A stretch of 64,000 bases of DNA from Alphaproteobacteria bacterium UBA3612 (lineage in GTDB: Bacteria > Pseudomonadota > Alphaproteobacteria > Sphingomonadales > Sphingomonadaceae). Where the stretch lies: positions 186,001 through 250,000 of the forward strand of contig DFLT01000007.1 of the NCBI GenBank assembly GCA_002375465.1. The letters are read 5' to 3'. The notes beneath the pieces were generated by a model. That model worked only from the letters and a program-made list of their open reading frames with translations, made no database searches and had not been told where the DNA came from. The translations under genes and the position numbers were made by a program. Shown one piece after another: positions 16,376-24,910 of this stretch. Numbering within the stretch: position 1 is the stretch's first letter; each line of letters starts with the position of its first letter.

Positions 16376-17398
16376 ATGCGCTTTTTGTCAGACAATGCCG
16401 CCCGCGCCTGCCCGGAAGTGCTACAGGCAGTCATTGACGCGAACGACATCACGCAGGGATCCTACGACGGCGATCCGCTGTCGGCGCGGCTGGACGGCGT
16501 ATTTGGCGAGTTTTTCGGCACCGAATGCCGCGTATTTCCCGTATCGACCGGCACGGCCGCCAATGCGCTGGCGCTGGCCGCGATGCTGCCGCCCTATGGT
16601 GCGGTGATCTGTCACGAAGAAGCGCATATCCATGTCGATGAGGCTGGCGCACCGGAATTTTACACGGCCGGAGCGAAGCTGCTGCTGGCCGAAGGCGAGG
16701 GGGCCAAGTTGACGCCGCAGAGCATTGCATCGGTGATGGCACCCATGCGCGGCGACGTGCATCAGGTTCAGGCGCGTGCGCTGTCGATCACGCAGGCGAC
16801 GGAATATGGCCTGGTCTATACGCCTGACGAAGTCGCCGCATTGGGCGACGAGGCACGACGGCGCGGTTGGAAAATGCACATGGACGGCGCGCGCTTTGCC
16901 AATGCGCTGGTCACGCTGGATTGCCACCCGGGCGACATCACCTGGCGCGCAGGCGTCGATGCGCTCAGCTTTGGTTGTATCAAGAATGGCGGCCTGTCGG
17001 CGGAGGCGCTGGTGATCTTCGACAAGTCGCTGGCGGAAAGCATTCCATCGCGCCGCAAGCGTGCCGGGCAAATGCCGTCAAAGGGTCGTTTCGCCGCCGC
17101 GCAGTTGCTGGCAATGCTGGAATCCGGCGCATGGAGCCGAAATGCCCGCGCCGCCAATCAGGCCGCCACGCGGCTGGCACAGGCGGCGGGCGAACGCCTG
17201 ATGTATCCCGTCGAAGCCAATGAATTGTTCGTGCGGGTCGGCGTGGAGGGTGCGGCGCGCCTGCGCGAACAGGGCTTTGAATTTTATGACTGGGGCGATG
17301 CGGGTTCCGGTGAAGCGCGGCTGGTGGTCGCATGGGATAGTCAGGACGAGGATATCGACACGCTGGCGCAGGCGATTTCTGCGTTGGGTGGGGCCTAA
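16376..17398 (+). CDS. Low-specificity threonine aldolase
   Basis: A 340-residue PLP enzyme of the beta-eliminating lyase/threonine aldolase family, cleaving L-threonine or allo-threonine to glycine and acetaldehyde. The PLP lysine is in SFGCIKNGGLSAEA, close to the family SFGGTKNG. MHMDGARFANAL holds the usual Asp/Arg positions. The ATG at 16376 has AGAAGGAG just upstream and gives the family start MRFLSDN; an earlier ATG at 16322 is not needed. It is divergent from the M20 gene. Confidence 0.92.
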   Translation: MRFLSDNAARACPEVLQAVIDANDITQGSYDGDPLSARLDGVFGEFFGTECRVFPVSTGTAANALALAAMLPPYGAVICHEEAHIHVDEAGAPEFYTAGAKLLLAEGEGAKLTPQSIASVMAPMRGDVHQVQARALSITQATEYGLVYTPDEVAALGDEARRRGWKMHMDGARFANALVTLDCHPGDITWRAGVDALSFGCIKNGGLSAEALVIFDKSLAESIPSRRKRAGQMPSKGRFAAAQLLAMLESGAWSRNARAANQAATRLAQAAGERLMYPVEANELFVRVGVEGAARLREQGFEFYDWGDAGSGEARLVVAWDSQDEDIDTLAQAISALGGA

Positions 17399-17535
17399 TA
17401 GGTGCGGATTGCACTGTCGAAAGGCAGCGTCTCCATGCACCAAAACGCCTGAAACCGTCGGATATTCTTACATAATTTTTTGTTAAGTAAGGCCGTAAAC
17501 CACCCATGGATTTGTTAATCGGCATTCCGGCCATT

Positions 17536-17552
17536 TTGGCACGATGATTGCT
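17536..17552 (+). promoter_or_regulatory. Perfect sigma-54 (RpoN) promoter of the PEP-CTERM gene
   Basis: TTGGCACGATGATTGCT fits the sigma-54 consensus YTGGCACGRNNNTTGCW at every defined position. It lies 56 bp before the ATG of the PEP-CTERM gene, with the expected start of transcription near 17563. An imperfect inverted repeat (TTACATAA … TTAAGTAA, about 17469–17489) some 50 bp upstream could bind an enhancer protein. Confidence 0.8.
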
Positions 17553-17608
17553 ACATCCTCATGCAACACGAACATAACGAGCCGGCGGCTTGGCATAGGA
17601 GATACAAA

Positions 17609-18292
17609 ATGCGCGCTTTTCACCAGTCGATGATCGCCATCGCCGCAATCGCGGTTTCTACCCAGGCATCTGCGACGGTCGTCGACAATTTCAACGACGG
17701 ATCGACCTCTGCCTGGACGGCGCAGTCGGGCACGATCACCGAAGTTGGTGGGGCGTTTTCTGGATCGAACATGTCAGTTGCAACCTTGAACGGTGCTTCG
17801 GCCACGAAGATTGGCGTCAATGCCAAGTCCAGCGGAGATTCAATTCAGTATGTGGCGCTGGTAATGAACTATGAAAGCCTGACCAACAATCTGTTTGTCA
17901 AAATGCAGGATAACAATAGTAACGGAAAGTTTGATCGCGTTTTCATGTATTCCGGGAATAATTATTCCTATAGTGCGGTACAGGGGTATAATTACTTCGA
18001 TCTTTCATTTGAAATAGAAGAGAGTTTCTTTGAGCTGACGGATAATCTTGATGGCACGATCTCTGTCTTCGTCGAAGAAACGGGACAGACGGTCACGCGA
18101 TCCCTGGTTTCGCCGTTCAGCGGGACGGGCATCGGCCTCGGCTTTTATGGCGGTGCGACCGTTGATAATTTCTACACGAACGGTGGGCTGGCACTTGAAC
18201 CCGTGGCCGCGGTCCCCGCGCCCGCTGCGCTGGGCCTGTTCGGGCTGGGTCTGTTGGGTCTGGGAGCGCGCGTGCGTCGCCGTCCCGCCTAA
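17609..18292 (+). CDS. PEP-CTERM sorting-domain protein
   Basis: A 227-residue exported protein. It has a signal peptide (MRAFHQSMIAIAAIAVSTQASA), a beta-rich body with many Asn/Gly/Ser, and a C-terminal sorting tail VPAPAALGLFGLGLLGLG followed by a basic cluster (RVRRR). That is the PEP-CTERM plan, cut by an exosortase, with VPAP in place of VPEP. The ATG at 17609 follows GGAGA by 6 bases. The central part is AT-rich: a hand count over 17881–18060 gives about 37% G+C against about 63% in a neighbouring stretch. It is probably a surface or matrix protein. No exosortase gene is in the window. Confidence 0.85.
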   Translation: MRAFHQSMIAIAAIAVSTQASATVVDNFNDGSTSAWTAQSGTITEVGGAFSGSNMSVATLNGASATKIGVNAKSSGDSIQYVALVMNYESLTNNLFVKMQDNNSNGKFDRVFMYSGNNYSYSAVQGYNYFDLSFEIEESFFELTDNLDGTISVFVEETGQTVTRSLVSPFSGTGIGLGFYGGATVDNFYTNGGLALEPVAAVPAPAALGLFGLGLLGLGARVRRRPA

Positions 18293-18320
18293 TTTTCAAC
18301 GCGCCTAAGTCTATGTGCCA

Positions 18321-18356
18321 GGCCGGGGGGCGCGGCGGACCGCCACGCCCCCGGCC
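18321..18356 (+). terminator. Long GC hairpin after the PEP-CTERM gene
   Basis: An arm at 18321–18338 (starts GGCCGGGGGG) pairs with 18340–18356 (ends CCCCCGGCC) over about 17 base pairs. It begins 28 bp after the PEP-CTERM stop. There is no U-run. It separates this gene from crtY. Confidence 0.55.
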
Positions 18357-18408
18357 ATTGGCGGTTAATATCTCGACGCCGGGGGCAACAGGTCCTACGT
18401 CCTGCCGG

Positions 18409-19602
18409 GTGCGAGACTTCGATATCATATTGGCGGGCGGTGGCCTCGCCGCAGGCCTGATCGCCATGCGGCTGGCCGATGTGCGGCCCGGTATCTCGGT
18501 TGCGATCATAGACGGCGGCGAACGCATCGGCGGTGACCATATCTGGTCCCGCTTCGACAGCGATTTGCGTGGTCCGCAGCTGAAATGGACGCAGGAATTA
18601 TATGCGCACCGCTGGCAGGACGGGTACGATGTTCGTTTCCCTGCATATTCCCGGACCCTGTCGACGCCCTATGCCAGCGTCCGGTCGGAGCGGCTGGACG
18701 CGGCAGTACGGGCACGCTTGCCTGCGGAGGCCATCATTACAGGTCGGCGCATCGATGCCGTTACACCGACGCTTGTGCGGATGGACGGCGGCGACGTTCT
18801 GCAGGCGGGGGCCGTCATCGACTGCCGGGGGCAGCGTTCCTCGCCGCATTTGAAGCTCGCCTGGCAGAAATTCGTCGGGCTGGAGCTGGAGACGGCGAGG
18901 CCGCACGGGATTACCCGGCCCGTGATCATGGACGCCCGTGTCGATCAGCTGGACGGCTATCGCTTTGTCTATGTGCTGCCCTTCAGCGAGACGGGGCTGC
19001 TGGTTGAGGATACCTATTATTCGGATGGTCCTGACCTGTCGGAACAGCAGGTGCTGGCCCGCGTGCGCGATTATGTCGCCGGCATGGGCCTGGGCGATGT
19101 GACCGAAGGGCGAACCGAAAGCGGCGTCCTGCCGATCGCGCTGGACGGCGATATCGAGGCCTATTGGGCCGAGGATGACGTGCCGAAGGCGGGCATGGCC
19201 GCCGCCCTGTTCAACCCGATCACCGGATATAGTTTCGCCGATGCGGTCGCAACGGCGGACATGGTGAAGTCGCTGTCCCGCGTCGATGCGGCGCCGCTTT
19301 ATCGTTCGCTAAGGGACCATAGTGTCTCGACATGGAAGGAGCGCGGATTCTACCGCCTGCTGAATCGAATGATGTTCGAGGCGGCGACACCGCAAGGCCG
19401 TTATCGCACGCTGCAGCATTTCTATCGCATGGACGAAGACCTGGTAGAGCGATTCTACGCTGCGCAGTCCACGGCGGCGGACAAGGCGCGGATCCTTTCC
19501 GGCAAGCCGCCGGTTTCCCTTCCTAAGGCGGTAGGTGTTCTGTCTCGATCGATTCCGAAAATATCCTGGCGACCGCGCTGGCGTGCCCGCGAGGAAGAAT
19601 AG
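18409..19602 (+). CDS. crtY: Lycopene beta-cyclase CrtY
   Basis: A 397-residue flavoprotein that closes both ends of lycopene to give beta-carotene. The N-terminal Rossmann motif is DIILAGGGLAAGLIAMRL, then GGDHIWSRF, and a central FNPITGYSFADA, all typical of bacterial CrtY. The start is taken as GTG at 18409, giving the family N-terminus RDFDIILAGGG. The earlier ATG at 18313 would put 32 extra residues across a strong hairpin. No clear Shine-Dalgarno supports either. It heads the crtY–crtI–crtB–crtW run. Confidence 0.93.
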   Translation: MRDFDIILAGGGLAAGLIAMRLADVRPGISVAIIDGGERIGGDHIWSRFDSDLRGPQLKWTQELYAHRWQDGYDVRFPAYSRTLSTPYASVRSERLDAAVRARLPAEAIITGRRIDAVTPTLVRMDGGDVLQAGAVIDCRGQRSSPHLKLAWQKFVGLELETARPHGITRPVIMDARVDQLDGYRFVYVLPFSETGLLVEDTYYSDGPDLSEQQVLARVRDYVAGMGLGDVTEGRTESGVLPIALDGDIEAYWAEDDVPKAGMAAALFNPITGYSFADAVATADMVKSLSRVDAAPLYRSLRDHSVSTWKERGFYRLLNRMMFEAATPQGRYRTLQHFYRMDEDLVERFYAAQSTAADKARILSGKPPVSLPKAVGVLSRSIPKISWRPRWRAREEE

Positions 19603-19657
19603 AGTAATTCCGTGGCCGCCCCGGCGTTTCGGGGGCTTAAGATGAAAGAGCCGTTCG

Positions 19658-21199
19658 ATGTCGAAAGTCGCAATTATCGGTGCCGGGTTCGGAGGGCTGG
19701 CGCTGGCCATACGCCTGCAATCGGCGGGTCATCAGGTGACGCTGATCGAACGGCGCGACAAGCCCGGCGGACGGGCCTATGCCTGGGAAAAGGAAGGCTA
19801 CACGTTTGACGCCGGCCCCACGGTCGTGACCGATCCGGCCTGCCTGGCAGAGCTGTTCAGCCTGACCGACCGAAATATCGCGGACTATGTCGACATGGTG
19901 CCGGTTCAGCCATTCTACCGCCTTTATTGGGAGGATGGCCGCACATTCGATTACACCAATGACGACGAGAAGCTGTTCGCCCAGCTGGCCGAGCGTGGCC
20001 CCGGTGAAGTAGCCGGATATCGCGAATTCATGGCCTATGCCGAAAACGTCTATCGCGAAGGCTATCAGAAGCTGGGGCACGAGGCGTTTCTGGATTTCCG
20101 TTCCATGATCTCCGCGGCGCCCGCGCTGATGAAATATGAGGCGTATCGAAGCGTCTATGCCATCGTGTCCCGCTATATAAAGGACGAGCAGCTAAGGCAG
20201 GCGTTCAGTTTTCATACCCTGCTGGTGGGCGGAAACCCCTTCAAGACGTCAGCCATCTATGCGCTGATCCACGCGCTGGAAAAACGCGACGGCGTGTGGT
20301 TTCCGAAGGGCGGCACGCATGCGCTCGTCCGAGGCCTTGAAAAGCTGTTCACCGATCTGGGCGGCGAGACAATCCTGAGCACGGCGGTTGCCGAACTGGA
20401 GACGGAAGGGGATCGCATCTCTGCCGTCGTGACCGACGATGGCACCCGCCGCCGTTTCGATGCGGTGGCGTCGAACGGCGACATCGTCCACACCTATGAT
20501 GCCTTGCTGCGCGGGCATCCGCGCGGAAAGCAGGCGGCGACGGCGCTGAAGCGCAAGAGCTTTTCACCCAGCCTGTTCGTGCTCTATTTCGGGGTGAAGC
20601 GGGAATATCCCGAAGTCCCCCATCACAATATCCTGTTCGGCAATCGCTATAAGGAACTGCTGTCCGAAATTTACGGGCGCAGCGAATTGCCGGACGATTT
20701 CAGCCTGTACCTGCACCACCCCACGGCGACCGACCCCAGCCTGTCACCGCCCGGACGCTCCACCTTCTACGTGCTTGCGCCGGTGCCGCACATGGGCAGG
20801 TACAAGGGCGACTGGGATGCGGTCGCCGAACCCTATGGGGACCGGCTGCTCGCCTATCTGGAGGAACATCTGTTGCCCGGCCTGCGGGAAAATATCGAGG
20901 TACGGCATCATTTCACGCCGAAGGATTTCTCCTCCGAACTGAACGCGCATCTGGGGTCCGCCTTCAGCCTGGAGCCGGTGCTGTGGCAGTCGGCCTATTT
21001 CCGGGTTCATAACCGCGACGATGTGGTGAGGAACCTGTATTTCGCCGGGGCAGGCACGCATCCGGGGGCGGGAATTCCGGGCGTCGTCGGCTCAGCGAAG
21101 GCGACAGCCAAACTGATGCTGAAGGATCTCGATCGGCAGGAACAACTGGGCCGGTACACGCGCAGGCAGGCACCGCCCCGGCAGCATTCGGCGCCCTAG
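19658..21199 (+). CDS. crtI: Phytoene desaturase CrtI
   Basis: A 513-residue FAD-dependent desaturase taking phytoene to lycopene. The dinucleotide-binding motif VAIIGAGFGGLALAIRL is followed by ERRDKPGGRAY and YTFDAGPTVVTDP. The C-terminal FAD-contact segment is YFAGAGTHPGAGIPGV, the CrtI signature. Length matches the family (about 490–510). It lies 55 bp after crtY and 93 bp before crtB. Confidence 0.96.
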   Translation: MSKVAIIGAGFGGLALAIRLQSAGHQVTLIERRDKPGGRAYAWEKEGYTFDAGPTVVTDPACLAELFSLTDRNIADYVDMVPVQPFYRLYWEDGRTFDYTNDDEKLFAQLAERGPGEVAGYREFMAYAENVYREGYQKLGHEAFLDFRSMISAAPALMKYEAYRSVYAIVSRYIKDEQLRQAFSFHTLLVGGNPFKTSAIYALIHALEKRDGVWFPKGGTHALVRGLEKLFTDLGGETILSTAVAELETEGDRISAVVTDDGTRRRFDAVASNGDIVHTYDALLRGHPRGKQAATALKRKSFSPSLFVLYFGVKREYPEVPHHNILFGNRYKELLSEIYGRSELPDDFSLYLHHPTATDPSLSPPGRSTFYVLAPVPHMGRYKGDWDAVAEPYGDRLLAYLEEHLLPGLRENIEVRHHFTPKDFSSELNAHLGSAFSLEPVLWQSAYFRVHNRDDVVRNLYFAGAGTHPGAGIPGVVGSAKATAKLMLKDLDRQEQLGRYTRRQAPPRQHSAP

Positions 21200-21292
21200 C
21201 CGCGCGATTTCTGCTGCTGCCTTCGTTCGTGCCGTTCGTGAAGGTGTCATGGCGCTTTTCCCGGAGGGGCTCTGCCCCTATTGCGGTCGGCG

Positions 21293-22267
21293 ATGACGTC
21301 TGATGAAAATCTCGATAAATGGGCGGCCGGATCGATTGCGAAGGGGTCGAAGAGTTTCGCTCTCGCCTCTCGCCTGTTCGATCGCGACACAAAGCGGCGC
21401 GTGCGCCTGCTATATGCCTGGTGCCGCCACTGCGACGATGTCGTCGACGGACAGGAGGGCGGGCGCGGGTCGGTGACTGCCGATAATGACGTGCTGCAGC
21501 GCCTCGCCACACTGCGCGAGCGGACGCGCGCCGGACTTGCCGATCCCGATTCGGAGAGCGGCGCATTCGCGGCAATTGGACGGGTCGCGGCAGAGACGGG
21601 CCTGCCCCACGAACTGCCGATGCGGCATCTGGATGGCTTTGCCATGGACGCCTATGAGCGGCCCTATCGCTCGCTCGCCGATACGCTCGATTATTGCGAG
21701 CATGTCGCGGGCGTGGTCGGCCGCATGATGGCCGTGGTCATGGGCGTCTCGCCTGAGCGGGAGGACGTTTTGACGCGCGCGGCAGATCTTGGCCTCGCCT
21801 TTCAGCTGACGAATATTTCGCGCGACGTGCTGGAAGATGCCGCCAATGATCGTTGCTATCTGCCAGATGAGATGCTGGCAGCGCGCGGCGTGACGCCGGG
21901 CGACCATGCCCGACCGCAACACAGGGGTGCGTTGGTCGATGTAGTGGGCGAGTTGCTGGACCTTGCCGATCATTATTATGCCAGCGCGCGGGTGGGGGCG
22001 ACGCACCTGCCGCCACGAGCGGCGTGGGCCGTCCTGACGGCGGAGAAGGTCTATCGCGCGATCGGGGAGAAGGTCCGCGCGGCGGGTGCAGCCGCCTGGG
22101 ACGAGCGGCAGCACACGTCGACATGGGAAAAGGCGGGCATGTTGCTAGCGGCACGCGCAGAGGCGCAGGCGCCGCCGCAGCCTCTCGACAAGCGGCCGGG
22201 ATTGTGGACATGGGGCGACTCCGCCGTTTGGTATCCGCCGGAAAGACCTGTAAACGGAGGCGCATGA
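21293..22267 (+). CDS. crtB: Phytoene synthase CrtB
   Basis: A 324-residue squalene/phytoene synthase condensing two GGPP to phytoene. Both Asp-rich metal sites are seen: CRHCDDVVDGQ near residue 45 and QLTNISRDVLEDA with the following NDRCYLP. ATG at 21293 gives MTSDENLDKWA. Its TGA overlaps the crtW ATG by 4 bases. No crtE (GGPP synthase) gene is in the window, so GGPP must come from elsewhere. Confidence 0.95.
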   Translation: MTSDENLDKWAAGSIAKGSKSFALASRLFDRDTKRRVRLLYAWCRHCDDVVDGQEGGRGSVTADNDVLQRLATLRERTRAGLADPDSESGAFAAIGRVAAETGLPHELPMRHLDGFAMDAYERPYRSLADTLDYCEHVAGVVGRMMAVVMGVSPEREDVLTRAADLGLAFQLTNISRDVLEDAANDRCYLPDEMLAARGVTPGDHARPQHRGALVDVVGELLDLADHYYASARVGATHLPPRAAWAVLTAEKVYRAIGEKVRAAGAAAWDERQHTSTWEKAGMLLAARAEAQAPPQPLDKRPGLWTWGDSAVWYPPERPVNGGA

Positions 22268-23022
22268 GCGCCACGCGGCAGTCCCTGATCGGCCTTGGCA
22301 TTGCGGGTCTTTTTGTCCTGTCATGGCTGGGCGTGCATTTCGGCGCGATCTTCACGATTTCGCTTGGGTGGGAAACGCTGGGCCTGACGCTGGCGCTGAT
22401 CGTGCTGCAAAGCTGGCTGTCGACGGCGCTGTTCATCAGTGCCCATGATGCCATGCACGGATCGCTGGCGCCGCGCTGGCCCCGACTGCAGCGGGCGGTG
22501 GGGCGCCTGGCGCTGATGATCTATGCCGGCATCGATTATCGCGCGTTCGAACCGAAGCATTTCGACCATCACAAACATGTCGGAACGGGGCGCGATCCCG
22601 ATTTTCACGTGGAAAACCCCCGGCAATTCGCCCCGTGGCTGGTTGCATTTTTCAGCCGTTACTACACCCATGCGCAGATCGGCCGCATCACTCTGGTCGC
22701 CATCATCTACATGCTAACGGGGGCAGGGCTGGCCAATATCGTCGTGTTCTGGGCGGTGCCGGCCTTGCTGGCGTTGCTGCAGCTGTTCTATTTTGGCACC
22801 TATCTGCCGCATCGACATGGCGAGGATACCTTCGCCGACCGGCACAGGGCGCGCTCCACGCGATTTCCGGAATTGCTGTCGCTGCTGACCTGCTTCCATT
22901 TCGGCGGCTATCATCACGAGCATCATCTTTACCCGTCGGAGCCGTGGTGGCGGCTGCCGGCGCGGCGTCAGCGGGAAAGGTCGAAATCCTCCGCATATGA
23001 GCCGAGGCGCTCATCGACCTGA
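22264..23022 (+). CDS. crtW: Beta-carotene ketolase CrtW
   Basis: A 252-residue membrane di-iron ketolase adding keto groups at C4/C4' of beta-ionone rings. Histidine clusters are AHDAMHGSL, FDHHKHVG and YHHEHHLYP, with hydrophobic helices between. The ATG overlaps the crtB stop (ATGA), which shows coupling. The last 55 bp overlap the 3' end of the convergent sulfotransferase gene. With CrtZ it could give astaxanthin or related ketocarotenoids. Confidence 0.94.
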   Translation: MSATRQSLIGLGIAGLFVLSWLGVHFGAIFTISLGWETLGLTLALIVLQSWLSTALFISAHDAMHGSLAPRWPRLQRAVGRLALMIYAGIDYRAFEPKHFDHHKHVGTGRDPDFHVENPRQFAPWLVAFFSRYYTHAQIGRITLVAIIYMLTGAGLANIVVFWAVPALLALLQLFYFGTYLPHRHGEDTFADRHRARSTRFPELLSLLTCFHFGGYHHEHHLYPSEPWWRLPARRQRERSKSSAYEPRRSST

Positions 23023-24209
23023 GCTGGCTGAATGCCAAATTCTGCCAGACTGTAGCGGTGGGGGGTGACAAGATGTCGGGTCTGGGCGCGAGCCATATAC
23101 GCACGCATGTTCTCCAGGCCGCTCGTCGACCCCGGACCGGCGGTGGGATCGAGACCCAGCCAGTCATAGATACGGCCAATCTCCCGCGTCCAATCGTCGT
23201 TCATGTCCTCAAAACGCACGTCGATGGCGGCGACATGCGGATGGGCGCGGCGGAATGCCTGCATCGATTCCACCCGCCATGCCGTCTTGTGCAGCCATTC
23301 GGCGCCACACCATTCGGGGGTCACCCGATCCGACTGTAGCTGCATATAGTTCCACGCCAGAGACGCCGCCGACGCCACGATCTGCCGCGGGGCTCGGTGG
23401 ATGAATATCAGGCGGGCATCGGGAAAGACCTGCAGCAGCTCTGGCAGATCCTGCATATATTGCGGCGTTTTCAAAACCCATGGCTTTGCCGGATCATCGC
23501 CGCGCCGCTCGCCCGTCAACTGCATCCAGCGCTTCAGCCAGCGATAGGCGCCCCGCTGCGGCGTCCGTTCCATCCAGCGCGCCCAGGACGGGATCGGTCG
23601 CTGCGCCTCTATCTGGGCGCCTGAAAGGGCAAGTTCGAGGATACCGAGTTCCTCGTCGCTGTCGCGCGGACCGCCGGGGTGAATCGTGCGGATCGCCGGG
23701 TTCAGCCGGTCCGATGCCCATTGCAGGCCGCGCGTGGCAAGAATGCGATGCCGGTCGCTGCGGTCGGGCGCGGGGTTGAGGGCCTCGAACAGGCGGGTGG
23801 ACACGAACCGCGGATCAGCGGCAAGCAGGCGTTGCAGGCGCGTCGTCCCACTGCGCATTGAGCCGACAATGATGATCGGCGCTGCCACCGGGCGACGCTC
23901 GATTTGCAGGTCGGCGGCCAGCATCGCCTCGCAACGCAACCGCTGGACGAGGGCGCGCCGAATGCCGCCATAGGACAGCGTCCGGCCAAGCGCGGTCAGT
24001 CCGGCCTCCTCGTGCAAAGCCTCGGCCAGACGCTCTAGCCGCGCTGCAAGGCCCGGCTCGTTGAACTCCGTCAGACCGGAGACGCGCTGCGCATCCTCCA
24101 TCAGCGCCTTGGCGGTCAGGACCGGCGGCGGCGCGAAGCCCTGTCGCCACAGCGTCGAAAGCGCGCGATTCGCGAATCGGACGGTGGGGCGGGGGACAAT
24201 ATCAGTCAT
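22968..24209 (-). CDS. Sulfotransferase-family protein in the carotenoid cluster
   Basis: A 413-residue PAPS-dependent sulfotransferase-like protein. The 5'-phosphosulfate-binding loop is IIIVGSMRSGTTRLQRLL, and RLIFIHRAPRQIVASAASL matches the 3'-phosphate motif. No signal peptide or membrane helix is visible, so it is cytoplasmic. It lies 71 bp after crtZ on the same strand, probably as an operon. Some Erythrobacter make sulfated carotenoids (for example erythroxanthin sulfate), so a hydroxycarotenoid is a reasonable substrate guess. Lipid or glycan sulfation remains possible. Confidence 0.82.
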   Translation of the reverse strand: MTDIVPRPTVRFANRALSTLWRQGFAPPPVLTAKALMEDAQRVSGLTEFNEPGLAARLERLAEALHEEAGLTALGRTLSYGGIRRALVQRLRCEAMLAADLQIERRPVAAPIIIVGSMRSGTTRLQRLLAADPRFVSTRLFEALNPAPDRSDRHRILATRGLQWASDRLNPAIRTIHPGGPRDSDEELGILELALSGAQIEAQRPIPSWARWMERTPQRGAYRWLKRWMQLTGERRGDDPAKPWVLKTPQYMQDLPELLQVFPDARLIFIHRAPRQIVASAASLAWNYMQLQSDRVTPEWCGAEWLHKTAWRVESMQAFRRAHPHVAAIDVRFEDMNDDWTREIGRIYDWLGLDPTAGPGSTSGLENMRAYMARAQTRHLVTPHRYSLAEFGIQPAQVDERLGSYAEDFDLSR

Positions 24210-24280
24210 CTGCCGCCCCCTATCGCCATTCTGCTCCGCTATCGAGCGACGGTCCGGCGGTGGGCCAGTGATTTCTGACT

Positions 24281-24787
24281 TTAACTTCGAACGCTATTCC
24301 TGGGCGCGCGTAGCTGGGCCTGGTTGCGTGCAAGCTGCGCCTTCAGGTCGCGAACCGGCGGCGCGTAAAGAAAACCGAAGCTGACCGTGCCATGCTTGGA
24401 ACTGGCGGCGTGGTGGATTTTGTGGGCCTGAACGATGCGCTTCATCCAGCGGGATTTCGGTACGTAGCGATTTGGCAGGCGCTGATGCACCATCAGATCG
24501 TGAAAGACGAAATAGATCAGCCCGTACAGCGCGATGCCCAGGCCGATCCAGGCGAGGCCTGGCCAGAAGCCCAACTGCGTCCCCATGGCGATGAGCGCGA
24601 TGGAGGGCAGGGCGAAGATGACGCCGAACCAGTCGTTCTTCTCAAACGTGCCGGTGCGCGGCTCATGGTGCGATTTATGCAGGCTCCAGAGGAAGCCGTG
24701 CATGACCCAGCGGTGCATGACATAGGCGAACGCCTCCATGAAGAGGACGGTTGCGAGTGCGAGAAGGAGGCCGGTGGCGACGGACAT
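24281..24787 (-). CDS. crtZ: Beta-carotene hydroxylase CrtZ
   Basis: A 168-residue membrane di-iron hydroxylase adding 3-hydroxyl groups to beta-ionone rings. The four histidine motifs are all seen: HRWVMHG, HKSHHEPR, HDLMVHQR and HHAASSKHG. ATG at 24787 gives MSVATGLLLALATVLFMEAF, which opens into the first membrane helix; residues further upstream are not family-like. The 123-bp gap to the divergent lipoprotein gene should hold its promoter. Confidence 0.94.
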   Translation of the reverse strand: MSVATGLLLALATVLFMEAFAYVMHRWVMHGFLWSLHKSHHEPRTGTFEKNDWFGVIFALPSIALIAMGTQLGFWPGLAWIGLGIALYGLIYFVFHDLMVHQRLPNRYVPKSRWMKRIVQAHKIHHAASSKHGTVSFGFLYAPPVRDLKAQLARNQAQLRAPRNSVRS

Positions 24788-24910
24788 GCTGCCATGCGAT
24801 ATAGTGCACCTGATCCGCCAATGCACCTGCGACGTAGCGACGTCTCAGCAAAGGTTCATCTGCACCCGGATATCGTGCGTTCGAATCGTAGGACAGGAGT
24901 CTGGATACCC

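Noticed and set aside
18313..18408. N-terminal extension of CrtY
   Set aside because: It runs through a terminator-like hairpin and has no family similarity.
21200..21292. LexA-like GTTC pair ahead of crtB
   Set aside because: The two GTTC units are 5 bases apart rather than 7, so they do not fit the operator.
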